DNA from: Rhodopirellula sp. SM50
GTDB taxonomy: Bacteria > Planctomycetota > Planctomycetia > Pirellulales > Pirellulaceae
Direction: 5' to 3'
Assembly (NCBI RefSeq): GCF_002289565.1
Contig: NZ_NTFY01000035.1
Span: 56,482-120,481, forward strand
DNA length: 64,000 bases
In this document: positions 12,001 through 17,970 of the stretch, in pieces
Layout of the letters: every line of letters begins with the position of its first letter
Position numbering within the stretch: the first letter of the stretch is position 1
Made by a program: the position numbers and the translations under genes
The notes under the pieces: generated by a model
What the model was told of the DNA's origin: nothing
What the model saw: only the letters and a program-made list of their open reading frames with translations
Databases searched by the model: none

Positions 12001-14337
12001 GCCGATGATGTGGCAACAACCGAAGTCGACGAAACGGGACGCTACCGATTCGAAGACGTGACGCCGGGGATTCACAATGTTGTCCAGGTGCTGCCGGTTG
12101 GTTGGCGACAGACGTTTCCGCTGGCCGACGCGTTCGACGTTCATCGAATCGCCGAGAGTGGTTATGTGGCCGGCCAGAACAATGGCACCAATCGTTTCTA
12201 CGATTCTTCCACCAGCGACGACGGCGCGTTCATTGCATTTTCGACTTTCAATGCCTTGTTGCCCGAAGACACCAATGCAGAAACCGACATCTATGTACTG
12301 GAGACGGCGACGAGTCAGTTGGAATTGATTTCTGTTTCCAGCGATGAGGTTGTCGGCAACGGCCGAAGTGTGCATCCAGTGATCAGCGCCGATGGCCGAT
12401 TCGTCGTCTTTTTGTCCGCCGGCACAAACTTCGTTGCCGACGACAACAACAACGCGCGGGATGTCTTTGTCCGTGACCGCCAATTGGGCACCACTTCGTT
12501 GGTCAGTGCGTCCGACCCGAATTTGTCGGCCGGTGGTGCTTCGGGCAACGGAGGCAGTTTTGCCTATCGCTTTGGCGTCAGTGGCGATGGCCGCTACGTG
12601 ACGTTTCAGTCAAACGCGACCGATTTGGTTCCCGGCGATACGAATGGTCTCGCGGATCTGTTCCTCCGCGATCGACAACTGGGGACGACCGAACGGATCA
12701 ACCTTGCGCCCGACGGCGGACAGGCATCCGGAGGAGCGACCTATGACGGGCATATCAGCGCCGATGGCCGGTACGTCGCATTTTGGAGCTGGGCCGACAA
12801 TCTGGTGCCCGACGATACCAATGGAGTCGCCGACGCATTCGTGTTGGATCGGCAAACCGGCATTACCGAACGGGTCAGCACCTCGTCCACCGGCGTGCAG
12901 AGCGATGACAACGCATTCGATGTCAGCATCTCCGATGATGGACGGTACGTCGTTTTCCATTCCCGCGCCAAGACGCTGGACGATGTGACCGGCAGCGCGG
13001 GGCCGCAAGTCTTCTTGAAAGATCGAAACACGGGCGAAATGAAAGTGTTGGGGCGTAATGCATCTGGGGCATCTCCCGACCAGGCAACCGTCACACCGCT
13101 GATCAGTGGTGACGGTCGATGGGTCGTGTTCAACTCCTGGGCCAACAACTTGGTGGACAACGATTCGGACGGCGGCAGCGACGCCTATCTCTATGACATC
13201 GAAGCGGACACGGTAACGTTACTCAGTCGATCGGTCTCGGGCGGCTCCGGCGACGGTCCCAGCGACTGGGTTCGGATCTCCAACGACGGTTCGACCATCA
13301 CGTTCAATTCCGAGGCGATGAATTTGGAATCCGTACCACAGGGTGCCGGTCTTTTCCTTATCGACGTCCAGCAAGTGGCGGCGAGGACCAGTTGGCACTC
13401 CGTCTCGGTCGCCGCGGGGCAAGCCGTCGATGGTGTTCATTTCGGATCCGTCTACGATCCGGTCGCGCCGAGCGACATCGTGCTTTCGACGACGTCGGTC
13501 ACCGAGAATCTTGAGACGTCAGCATCCGACGTGTTGATTGCACAGCTTGCGACAGTCGATTCCGACACACCGGCTGGACATGCCTTTGAACTGGTCCCCG
13601 GCATCGACGACGCCGACAATTCAAAATTTGTCATTGTCGGCGAGCAACTGTTCCTCAAACAGGGCGAAGTCGTCGACTATGAGACGCAGTCGGAGTATCG
13701 CGTTCGGTTGAGAGTGACCGATACAACTGGATTGACGTTTGAAAAAGCCGTGCGACTGGATGTGGCAGATGTGTTGGAGATGGCGCCGATTGACATGGGG
13801 GGCGGATCATCACAGCATTCCTCCATGAGGTCGCTGTCGATCGCGTTTGACACGCAGATTGACGTCGATCCGGGGGCGTTTTCTGTTCGCCATCGGGACA
13901 GCGACGGCGCGGTGGATGTCAACGTCTCGCTCGACCACAGCGGCGGAAAGACGACGGTGACGTTGACGTTTACCGGGACCTACACGGAACTCGGCGGATC
14001 GCTGGTCGACGGTAATTACCAATTGACGATCGACGGCGACAAAGTTCGCTCGACGGTCGGCGGCAGGACCTTCGACGGAGATGGCGACGGCGCCGGCGGA
14101 GGCCTGTATCAATTCGGCGAAGAAGCCGCCGACGGGTTCTTCCGCTTGTTCGGTGATAGCGACGGCGACCGTGATGTCGACGGCCAGGACTACGGACGAT
14201 TCGGATTGACGTTTTTGAAGAACGAAGGCCAGTCCGGATTCGACGACGCATTCGACTCAGACGGGGACGGAGACGTCGACGGCCAAGACTACGGACGCTT
14301 CGGCCAACGCTTCCTGCGAACGCTTGGTTTTGAATGA
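1..14337 (+). CDS. Giant secreted multidomain protein 1 (3' part; 5' end outside window)
   Basis: The frame is open from base 1 to the TGA at 14335, so at least 4778 codons are present and the start lies upstream. Modules in order by base: propeller (about 100-1190), two Ig-like, SdrD_B-like; propeller (2250-3290), two Ig-like, SdrD_B-like; propeller (4310-5340), three Ig-like, then SdrD_B-like modules alternating with propeller-like blocks (6430-11850); PD40/TolB-like repeats (12140-13440); a cadherin-like domain (13470-13780); a C-terminal beta domain and a dockerin-like EF-hand pair. Propeller blades carry the DGxxLYVA...F.RD..TGxL pattern of lactonase-type propellers. There are 11 SdrD_B-like modules (D.ndG..d.gE...G..V.LD.n.nG..d.gEP) and 7 Ig-like modules (VTFSEPVSGVDxxDF). 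No catalytic site is recognisable. Inferred role: extracellular or cell-surface scaffold or adhesin, probably calcium-stabilised. Function is unproven. Confidence 0.9.
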   Translation, partial: YLVQGVADGEHTVVVLPPPGFELTNPATRAAPIGSTYFVRAIKDGTSGANYLDEAAGVTTSPDGNFLYVASYNDDSVTVFSRNAATGQLTVVQQVVDNVGGVSGLWGAQSIAITQDGENLYVASALDDALVMFDRDPLTGQLSFLGKLTDGIGGVDGLDEAVGVQVSDDGKHLYVAAFTDGSVTLFTRDPSTGLVSYTQKYVGNTSGAFAAEFSPDQRHVYVSGAGSSAITVYDRDLSSGLLTLKQTVRQSDASVDGLSGVSGLSVSTDGKNLYAAGYFSDKLAVFDRDTTTGLLTFHQTTADPNGTSSSARPISVLASPDGHHVVAMYEAYDAIEIFRRDASTGQLTSLLRYRDGLGGVDGLNGAWDAEFSNDGRFLYVVGAYDDAVVIFNRNAGEWVATAIQANVSTGSTTVLPGFAALNVAPQGVSIDYVGSVPATANTIDVEVTFSEPVVGFDTDDLQLGGSLTSAAVTGLVGSGDSYTATITLAAEQGTLTVTVVDDGSIDDLYGLDLGGPAIGDGTFSSPAIDVDLLAPTVESIENVYTDSTSTRRLEFVVTFSEPVSGVDVGDFQVNATGLTDVTIESVTGADDRYTVVVTNTAGTGTISLNLVDDDSIIDVVALPLAGAGLGNGDFASSVESVEPAVVNGRIFHDEDDDAYQDASEPGIAGVIVYLDENGNAVRDAGEPFAVSSADDAATIDIDESGTYSITTDQTGPATIAIEVSGTQFLQTAPRQFTGGSGFLSHQQTITTDPLQVTVFGNYGVEVSPDGNFIVLQVTDDGGGIAVFGQHPGGTLESLHWYPAGSLADLGDPQSPTFSPDGKFLFLYSKQSKQLQTYGFDLNDGSLTQVQSLDLTAAGISNTASQDLRISPDGKNLYATSYTDSTLRVFGVEPATGVVTPLQTFHDWAETPRLQNASGLTVSPDGRHVYVGSFAEYYINAFERNPVDGTLTKIQELPDVRRPSRLLSSADGEFVIVSGWDTFNNQDLTTLRRDPATGLLSVSSRRVMPATPKGASLSPDGNSLHYADDDYANLNTLTRDPATGAWTALDVLTDDVDVPGMRGVDDTAVSPDGKYVYAVNGFERNLHLFTRDQGVRSESNHLTSLNFGAQNDVFDFGVFNPPPGLVSVTSDRSDPTSEPSATITIEFSESVSGFDEADLSLSAETLTAFPAATIGTVVGGPTTYSVTINGLSGDGTVSLMLDDDDSVIDTLGGPFGGTGAGTIALISFAVDNVAPLVSGWLPAAGTVTDESTITFTVNFDEPVQNVDITDFQLDAVGITGASILEVTGSGDTYTIDVNTGSGDGTLTLRLVDNDSIMDGLTQPLGGPGVGNGDSNSHPVTITKTGTIEGTLWHDFNENGVQDSTEGGVAGLTVYLDFNDNGQFDTASEPSTVTAADDPGTLQDDEAGRYQFFSVAPGEYSLRVASAVWSAFERNDWESVTASTYTDQGNFNADNKSLRLSPDGRHLYVFDHLSDAIVVLVMPQSPTESLTEVQVLVDQFVDVTNAAGDIAFTPDGAFMYVSEDQTERVAVYARNTGDGTLVRKQLIYVPDIGPYALEVSPDGKHLYVGGGYIAPYAIDPVEGTLTTLAATGTPARVQDIVFNSDGTKLYAVDYGNVLMRVYTRDPLTGGITQIQATDSQSNPNLYSNWSAEIADNDRDVYVAAPLNDLVWHFHTLSDGQLSYFSKLDLDTDGLRDLPMDLQLSPDGDIVFVALGLDNAIQLLYRAADGSLTQGPIYGTKDATISNIYQNTSSLMAVSSAGDAVVRVNNRDQSIELYRAERSDALRVTVASATVADADLAVTTPVPEFVSITTSATSPWTGESLQYEVTFNESVSGVDAGDFRIATSEISGAVIDTVTGSGVTYTVTIDLSAAYGRGDLSVELVDDDSIRNDRDVPLTGYGVGTVVGVSPTIDVQLPAPTIASIDFAGGTADQLQFTVTFDQSVSGVDASDFGLEIVSGSLTGLSIASVADGPVSYTVTIDLTAAGGQGEFALYLTDDDSIINGRSIPYDGVGVSTETPKSDPVVLDFVNPSVVSITASPSPLLDYADLLFEVTFSEPVVNVDASDFSVSQSGVSGASILSITGLPDGKTFQVLVDSGSLDGSIQLLLGDDDSIVDATDSPLGGVGVGNGNHASEIVTVERFPRRSLSGHIYFDTDGDGVRDPGERGVDAAGVYLDLDNDGHRDANEPVGTAASDDPLTTDVDEGGFYRFGSLELGDYILRVRPDLRWIDDINDFTTVTLELSTTEAVADLGVTENKATLSGMVFDDTDRDGVLETGEPGLAGWTVYLDANGNDQFDSGERTTVTSDDDPATGEDETGWYSFSPLEFQSHRVRLVSRPGFFSTSPVFVDRTIVDATSMEVANFGTTPNLTRISGAVYGDTNADGVRSAGELGLADWTVFLDENQNGQWDSGEPTMQTLADDPATTAIDESGMFEFATLELGTHVVYASLPVGYLSTSPNPVSVSFAASTDTADVSFALTTNDTTLSGFVFDDVDRDGVRDAGEAGVSGATVYLDLNDNGGHDVDEPSQFTAVDGYYEFLHVVPGNHVVRASLPRFHESTIAAHQVTAALNQVITDLNFGARFFGFEITGTQYDDLNDNGVQDPGEPPLGGVVVFADSNDNGFPDGNEPQTVSNFNGEYVLTGTQPGTFVIRALSPEHYRPSDSYPSRDRLFGISDLHSQVGQRLVLNEFDPVSGAVLGEFIVNGSETIETELAFDGQNLVLINSDSHDLVQLAFNGTTYQEFSLPRALTGAPYSTFNVSSPIFVGGFLFVVAGSTTDNMGLWRTDLTPSGLGEIYASQGDWEYLGPITLNSPPPTQGVTLSLQRASTTSADGRSILVGVNASASFVNNWLQIDPFTQTADLVSDFNTADYERGMARIDDEVFVAYPVPFTTNAGQILVYDNTGARTRTLDGFLPQHGLAGGLYRDNGVVVTLAERDSITDVNHFHHAELASITGNVAKDLDLSGTLDTGEPALEGVTVYIDLNDNKRFDSEEPSAVTDQNGDYTIAGLIPDRYTVGQVAPAEHDGFAVGEPITRLFTQATDGGVSTIYEIDPQSGAVLNQFPSPGPVETHAGMTIYQGNLYLAKSDQLFQIDLDTGDVLEAIPITPGPKDAIEIRDGIAYMTQYNGAGIEQFDLRRRRLIAQLDVHAINNITGSGYIIFTRGAAVDRESFVLEMRSGTYNVDFRTGQIIPHAPTHAFPWNAYLAAAGGESFTYASYGSLLRTSATTSMEPYNVPGAVTYRSITSVVSGTVSDYGAEVDLPSEHIVWATQGEPTTGIDFGNQPGVGTISGVQFEDLNGNGVQDPGESPLTGVTVFVDENANGVADAGEPYAVSAADGTYLIVDVPRGEHLVQAISPPHYQPTIIDSVADRLFGVARITNAESPTGYYLQIRELNPLTGDRLNTLNTAIPVELPYTAAFDGTRLIVIDNNLDLLFEIGLDGRLIDQVPLPGQGGSTVFSQGPVVIDDTIYLMTVGGSMPMQLIRYDADANAFYGAMPISRYIDPAAELNGLPQLSLSLSESPDGRSILAFSNVDSRVFVIDPLTARMTSVLDLPRTDDGVYSAAAVGGELFVRAAGSQGNLDVYDSQYNLLRTHGNTATPGMGGGVFVDSGIVTTVSTTSGATEIDFGHRRVTSTLSGTVLDDPNHNRAADSGERSSAGVRVYLDINRNGRFDSGEPETLTDADGVYAFTGVTPGDYTVRVDQPVSLKVLTDTDAVELYSLEVDQGVSTIRKYDPITGLLLREFPAPGTSTTDAGLALDDSGLFYSANSTLWKLDPDDGSVVDSVQLPVGAYGGLAAIDETVYAIDASTNTLYKIDVFTMQVIESIDVNAVNPPGPRGVDFQDNLGETPDVTRLMTRLHSGGGTIVLDPGTGIYEPRIPTNLGTAGISGAEGEIYRVIGGKIRVESFLEGLIREVVPIQAPYGIGAALVPSSEYTVRAAPGVNHPALDFFQQVAEASIEGVLWDDLDADGAIDSGESLLAGRTVFLDDNRNGTLDSGEPFVVTMADDVATTEVDETGRYRFEDVTPGIHNVVQVLPVGWRQTFPLADAFDVHRIAESGYVAGQNNGTNRFYDSSTSDDGAFIAFSTFNALLPEDTNAETDIYVLETATSQLELISVSSDEVVGNGRSVHPVISADGRFVVFLSAGTNFVADDNNNARDVFVRDRQLGTTSLVSASDPNLSAGGASGNGGSFAYRFGVSGDGRYVTFQSNATDLVPGDTNGLADLFLRDRQLGTTERINLAPDGGQASGGATYDGHISADGRYVAFWSWADNLVPDDTNGVADAFVLDRQTGITERVSTSSTGVQSDDNAFDVSISDDGRYVVFHSRAKTLDDVTGSAGPQVFLKDRNTGEMKVLGRNASGASPDQATVTPLISGDGRWVVFNSWANNLVDNDSDGGSDAYLYDIEADTVTLLSRSVSGGSGDGPSDWVRISNDGSTITFNSEAMNLESVPQGAGLFLIDVQQVAARTSWHSVSVAAGQAVDGVHFGSVYDPVAPSDIVLSTTSVTENLETSASDVLIAQLATVDSDTPAGHAFELVPGIDDADNSKFVIVGEQLFLKQGEVVDYETQSEYRVRLRVTDTTGLTFEKAVRLDVADVLEMAPIDMGGGSSQHSSMRSLSIAFDTQIDVDPGAFSVRHRDSDGAVDVNVSLDHSGGKTTVTLTFTGTYTELGGSLVDGNYQLTIDGDKVRSTVGGRTFDGDGDGAGGGLYQFGEEAADGFFRLFGDSDGDRDVDGQDYGRFGLTFLKNEGQSGFDDAFDSDGDGDVDGQDYGRFGQRFLRTLGFE
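100..6430 (+). repeat. Three tandem propeller/Ig-like/SdrD cassettes in giant protein 1
   Basis: The same order occurs three times: a seven-ish-blade lactonase-like propeller (100-1190, 2250-3290, 4310-5340), then two or three Ig-like modules (starting near 1291, 1609; 3370, 3703; 5418, 5755, 6091), then an SdrD_B-like module (near 1936, 4036, 6433). Each cassette is 2.0-2.2 kb. The third has an extra Ig-like copy and runs into an array of five SdrD_B modules. The order is read directly from the translation; the duplication history is inferred. Confidence 0.7.
7745..11850 (+). repeat. A-B-A'-B' internal duplication in giant protein 1
   Basis: Four SdrD_B-plus-propeller units follow each other. 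Units at about 7745-8845 (A) and 9850-10885 (A') share the phrase H-Y-[RQ]-P...DRLFG and the same propeller layout. Units at about 8846-9845 (B) and 10890-11850 (B') share D-x-GVSTI followed by [EK][IY]DP, then FP[SA]PG, and then a DVxA[IV]N phrase. The alternation fits one tandem duplication of a roughly 2.1-kb A-B pair followed by divergence. Confidence 0.7.
14138..14334 (+). other. C-terminal dockerin-like EF-hand pair of giant 1
   Basis: The last ~65 residues hold FFRLFGD, then two DGDxDVDGQDYGRFG calcium-loop motifs about 30 residues apart, ending in FLRTLGFE. This is the dockerin type I-like arrangement common at planctomycete protein ends. The same block closes the second giant protein (62690-62884) with only scattered substitutions, so it is likely a shared sorting, anchoring or docking tail. 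Confidence 0.8.
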
Positions 14338-14371
14338 GCGGGGGGCACACCCACACGTATGCCCGTGCCAA

Positions 14372-15865
14372 TCACCCCCGTCCCCTTTTTGATGCCCCAC
14401 CGCTGTTCTTCAAGAAGTTCAGATTTCCTTTGTGCGGAGCTTGGCGATGGTCTTTATCGGTCAACTGGCGGTCGTAGATTTCGCCCGGTTGGACCGGATG
14501 GTGCGCCTCGTCTGCCGTTGCCACAAGCTGCTTCAGGACGTCTGGATGGTCGTCGGCGACGTTCTGTTTTTCTTCGACGTCTTGGGAGAGGTCGTACAGT
14601 TCCCAGCTCCCGTTTCTGCCTCGATAGGCTTTCCATTGATTCATCCGCACCGCCGTCTGGCCCTGGTATTCCCAGTACAGAAAGGGGTGTGTGGGCTGAT
14701 CGGGTTGCCCGAACAGGGTGGGGGCGAACGACAGGCCATCGGTGGCCGGGCACGCCGCGCCGGCGATGTCCGCGAGTGTTGGCATGATGTCCGGATAGTA
14801 GAGCAAATGATCCGATACCGAAGCCGGCTCGATTTTGCCCGGCCAGCGGACCAGATAGGGCACCTTGAGGCCGCCTTCATAGAGCGAGCCTTTCCCGGCG
14901 CGAAACCGTTCGCCGGTCTCGGGGTTCAGGTTGGGGCCGAAGAATCCGTGCGGCCGCTCCGGGGTCGCAAAATAGTCCTGCCCACCGTTGTCGCCGCAGA
15001 GAAAGATCACGGTGTTGTCGTCGATCTGTAACTCTTTCAAAAGGCCGATGATCTGCCCGAGCTGACGGTCGATCAGATGCATGAACGCGGCATAGACCTT
15101 GGCATCGTTTTCCGTCTGCTGGCCCGCGGTCCACGGCTTGTCTTTGAAGAGCTGCCAGGAAGGGTCGTCTTCATCAATGCCCCACAGACCATGGGGCGGC
15201 GTCCAGGGAAGGTAGCAGAAGAAGCTTTGGTCTTTGTTCTTGCGGATGAACTTCAGCGATTCGTCGAAGATTGCGAGTTGGGCATGGGTCTCGCCCTCGT
15301 AGAAACTCAGTCCGGGATTGCCTGGCAGCGGCACTTCCATACTGTTTCGAATCAGGTAGCGCGGATAAAACGTGTGGGCGTGGACTTGGTCGTAGTAGCC
15401 GAAGAACAAATCGAAGCCGTGTTGTTCGGGGACACCGGAGGTGCCGCGTCCGCCGATGCCCCACTTGCCGAACCCGCCCGTGGCGTACCCCTGTTGCTTG
15501 AGCATGCTGCCCAGGGTGGGTTCCTCTGCGCGAATCGGAGAAAATCCGTCGTTCTTTCGCATCGACATGTGTCCGGCATGGAGACCGGTTAGCAGCGAAC
15601 ATCGGGTCGGGCCGCAGACGGGAGCGCCCGCGTACGCATTGGTCAAACGGATGCCCTCGTGCGCGAAACGGTCGATGTTCGGAGTCAACAGATCGGTGTT
15701 TCCCATGTGCCCCGATTCGAAGTAGCCCCACTCGTCGAGCATGATGTAGATAATGTTGGGCCGCCCGGGCTCGGCGGCATGGGCCGTGGATCGCGAAGGG
15801 TCCATGGCCATGCCGGCAAGCACGATCCAAGCGGCTACAAACACCAGTGCATGATTTCTTTTCAT
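14372..15865 (-). CDS. Sulfatase, formylglycine type, divergent metal site
   Basis: Predicted exported sulfatase of 497 residues, expected to hydrolyse sulfate esters (probably of sulfated polysaccharides) in periplasm or outside. A signal peptide (basic MKRN, then a hydrophobic stretch, A-H-A cleavage region) precedes RPNIIYIMLDE. The C-G-P-T-R...LLTG motif puts the formylglycine Cys at residue 84. GDNGG and GKGSLYEGG match later active-site segments. Two positions are unusual: D-E (44-45) where most family members have D-D, and GKWGIGG where GKWHxG is usual. I chose the ATG at 15865 because the signal peptide starts there and AGAAG lies just upstream; an in-frame GTG at 15901 would add 12 residues. 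It is convergent with giant gene 1 and downstream of a second sulfatase. Substrate unknown. Confidence 0.9.
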   Translation of the reverse strand: MKRNHALVFVAAWIVLAGMAMDPSRSTAHAAEPGRPNIIYIMLDEWGYFESGHMGNTDLLTPNIDRFAHEGIRLTNAYAGAPVCGPTRCSLLTGLHAGHMSMRKNDGFSPIRAEEPTLGSMLKQQGYATGGFGKWGIGGRGTSGVPEQHGFDLFFGYYDQVHAHTFYPRYLIRNSMEVPLPGNPGLSFYEGETHAQLAIFDESLKFIRKNKDQSFFCYLPWTPPHGLWGIDEDDPSWQLFKDKPWTAGQQTENDAKVYAAFMHLIDRQLGQIIGLLKELQIDDNTVIFLCGDNGGQDYFATPERPHGFFGPNLNPETGERFRAGKGSLYEGGLKVPYLVRWPGKIEPASVSDHLLYYPDIMPTLADIAGAACPATDGLSFAPTLFGQPDQPTHPFLYWEYQGQTAVRMNQWKAYRGRNGSWELYDLSQDVEEKQNVADDHPDVLKQLVATADEAHHPVQPGEIYDRQLTDKDHRQAPHKGNLNFLKNSGGASKRGRG

Positions 15866-15956
15866 TGGATACATCTTCTCTTTTGCCATACTCAAAACCA
15901 CCGGACCTCGTGAGTCGTGTTCCGGTTCATGGTTTCGCTAAACACCGTAAACGTTG

Positions 15957-16150
15957 TTACTCGATCGGCCAGTCATCGGTGCGGAATGATGATGCGGGCA
16001 GTCCGGCCTGATTGGATAGATTGGTCATGTCGCCACTGCCCCATCCAAACCGCACGGCTACAGGCTTGGTGACCTGATCGCTGCGGACAACGATCGTGTC
16101 GCCGTCGATGACCGCGTTGGCATCGACAGGCTGGAAGCCTATCCCACCAA
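15957..16150 (-). pseudogene. C-terminal relic of a sialate O-acetylesterase gene
   Basis: Between the two sulfatases one frame encodes about 60 residues that match the known end of sialate O-acetylesterase-family proteins: IDGDTIVV, KPVAVRFGW and GLPASSFRTDDWP, then a stop at 15957-15959. Nothing of the SGNH catalytic domain or the rest of the protein precedes it; the homologous part starts abruptly near 16130, right after the upstream sulfatase stop codon (16166-16168). I read it as the remnant of a deleted esterase gene that once lay between the sulfatases. The family assignment is from memory of the conserved C-terminus. Confidence 0.7.
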
Positions 16151-16168
16151 TTTTCCGCGGATTGCTTA
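16121..16168 (-). repeat. Possible planctomycete interspersed repeat at the deletion junction
   Basis: On the minus strand the sequence between the sulfatase stop codon and the esterase relic reads GGTGGGATAGGCTTCCAGCC followed by TGTCG. I recall closely similar strings as dispersed repeats in Pirellulaceae genomes, where they yield spurious GFQPV or RLPACR peptides in translations. Its position exactly at the break of the esterase gene suggests it marks or mediated the rearrangement. There is no second full copy that I noticed in this window. Confidence 0.4.
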
Positions 16169-17743
16169 GTTTTGGAACGGCGTGCGGCCCGTGGGAGCAC
16201 TGCGGCCGGATGCCTTTAATCTCGCCAGCAGGGCTTGCAGTTCTTTGCGTTTGGCTGCTTCCTTGAAATACAGATTGGTCGTCTCGCCGGGATCGGTTTT
16301 CAAGTTGTACAGTTGTCCAGGCGCATCCGGTGCGAGTTCGGGCAGCGCGTACAGCGCCATGTTGCCTTGTTCGTACCCATTGCCGCCGGAACCTTTGTGA
16401 TCGAGATATTTCCAGTGTCCCTGGCGAATCTGAAACTCGCCACGAAAACTCTGCGTCAACAGATGGGGGCGAATCGGATCCGTTTCGGGCTGTTGTCCCA
16501 GCATCACCGGCAGCATGTCGAAGCTGTCGGTTGCCGCGTCGTCGGGCAGTGCAACGCCGACAACCGACGCGACGGTGGCGAAAATGTCGGTGGTGTTGGT
16601 CATTTGAGCCGTCACCTGGCCGGGCGGAATGTGTCCCGGCCATCGCGCGATGAAGGGGACGCGGTGACCGCCTTCCCAGCCGTCTCGCTTCATCCCTCGC
16701 CAACCGCCTGACGGATCGTGCTGGTGATCTTGCCGCATCCAATGGACGTGCAGCGTCTCGGCTCCGTTGTCAGAATTGAACATCACCAACGTATTGTCAT
16801 CGATCTTCAGTTCCTTCAACAAATCAATCACGCGTCCGACGATCGCGTCCAGTTGCCAGACGAAATCGGCTCTCGGCCCGGCGTCGGTGACTCCGTTGAA
16901 TGCGTCGGCCGGCAACACCGGTGCGTGAGCGATCTGAGTCGATAGCACGGCGAAGAAAGGTTTGTCGGGCGTTTGTCGGACGTGATCGGTGATGAAGGCT
17001 TTGGTCTTTTCGTAGAACAGCAGGTCGGCATTGATAAAGTCATAGCCCGGTGACTTCCAGCCTTCGTCGTTGTCCCACCGCCATCTGCCACCGGGGTTGG
17101 GCAGCGTGTCTCGTTTGTGTCGCTCACTGGCCGGAATCGGGACCATGCCGTTTTCGATGTAGATGTACAGCGGGTCGGTATTCGGACAATTGGGTGTGAT
17201 GAACGATTCGTCAAAGCCTCTGGTGTTGGGGCCATCGATCAGCGGCGTACTCTTCTCGTAATCGATCAGCAGCGAGTTTTCGAAGCCGCCACCGAGACGC
17301 TGTCCGTCTTTGTCGAACCAGCTGAGTCCCACGTGCCACTTGCCAAAGACACCGGTGTGATAGCCCTTTTGTTTCAGCATGTCCGCAATCGTCAGCGTGC
17401 CGGGCTTTAGATAGCTGGGGCCGCTTGGTCCTTCGAATGCGCCACCGCCGCGGCCGGTCGATCGATAAATCTGCTGTCCGGAGAAGAGACCGTATCGCGA
17501 TGGCGAACAAATCGTGGAGGGACTATGCGCATCGGTGAAACGAATGCCTTCGGCCGCCATCTGATCCAAGCGAGGCGTCTTGTAAGGCGCCTCGTCGTTG
17601 TAGCACGACAGGTCACCGAAGCCGAGATCGTCCGCATAGATCACGACGATGTTGGGAAGGTCATCGGCGGACCGAGCGAAATGGGGCGACACTAACGCGA
17701 ACAGCCAGACGGCAGAGCAACCGAGAAGCGTGGCATTCTTCAA
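16166..17743 (-). CDS. Arylsulfatase, formylglycine type
   Basis: Predicted exported sulfatase, 525 residues from the TTG at 17743. Canonical features: NIVVIYADDLGFGD with the metal-binding D38-D39, C-S-P-S-R...SG with the formylglycine Cys at residue 79, GKWHVG, NSDNGAE and GGHRVPF. The protein would need a formylglycine-generating enzyme, not seen here. Start choice: a GTG at 17794 would add 17 residues before the signal peptide, whereas the TTG gives Lys-Asn followed directly by a hydrophobic stretch and a cleavage region near F-A-R-S-A, with GGAG about 10 bases upstream. The Cys in the signal stretch is followed by more hydrophobic residues, so a lipoprotein is unlikely. The C-terminal LKASGRSAP region looks complete. 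It precedes the esterase relic and a second sulfatase on the same strand, suggesting a former sulfated-glycan gene set. Confidence 0.9.
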   Translation of the reverse strand: MKNATLLGCSAVWLFALVSPHFARSADDLPNIVVIYADDLGFGDLSCYNDEAPYKTPRLDQMAAEGIRFTDAHSPSTICSPSRYGLFSGQQIYRSTGRGGGAFEGPSGPSYLKPGTLTIADMLKQKGYHTGVFGKWHVGLSWFDKDGQRLGGGFENSLLIDYEKSTPLIDGPNTRGFDESFITPNCPNTDPLYIYIENGMVPIPASERHKRDTLPNPGGRWRWDNDEGWKSPGYDFINADLLFYEKTKAFITDHVRQTPDKPFFAVLSTQIAHAPVLPADAFNGVTDAGPRADFVWQLDAIVGRVIDLLKELKIDDNTLVMFNSDNGAETLHVHWMRQDHQHDPSGGWRGMKRDGWEGGHRVPFIARWPGHIPPGQVTAQMTNTTDIFATVASVVGVALPDDAATDSFDMLPVMLGQQPETDPIRPHLLTQSFRGEFQIRQGHWKYLDHKGSGGNGYEQGNMALYALPELAPDAPGQLYNLKTDPGETTNLYFKEAAKRKELQALLARLKASGRSAPTGRTPFQN

Positions 17744-17970
17744 AACGTGTATTCTCCAAGTCGAATCGAAAGGACGCAACGATGGCGACGTCACAACCGC
17801 TGCGGCTGCTCGAAACCGGGATCCATCGGATCCGCTCCTGCAACCAGCAATGTCAGAGATTGTAACGTAAAGAATTTCCGAGACTCTTGCCGCACGCCAC
17901 GCGGCCCTCCAACGGTCGGAATGTTGACATCACACCGAGGCAGTGGAGGAGAACCGTTGCGTTGCAGGCA
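17744..17970. other. Intergenic region upstream of sulfatase 2
   Basis: This 227-bp gap lies between the end of the exporter operon and the upstream sulfatase start. No gene, RNA or convincing terminator hairpin was seen. A TTGACA hexamer near 17924 points the wrong way for the flanking genes. Confidence 0.4.

Noticed and set aside
14338..14371. Bidirectional terminator between giant 1 and sulfatase 1
   Set aside because: Only a 5-bp GGCAC/GTGCC stem without a U-run on either strand.
14432..15031. 199-codon plus-strand frame opposite sulfatase 1
   Set aside because: Antisense shadow of a gene with intact sulfatase motifs.
15957..16742. 261-codon minus-strand frame over the end of sulfatase 2
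   Set aside because: Only its last ~60 codons (after the sulfatase stop) have protein-like content; the rest is an out-of-frame shadow of the sulfatase gene.
17924..17929. TTGACA as a promoter -35
   Set aside because: It faces away from both flanking genes and has no matching -10.
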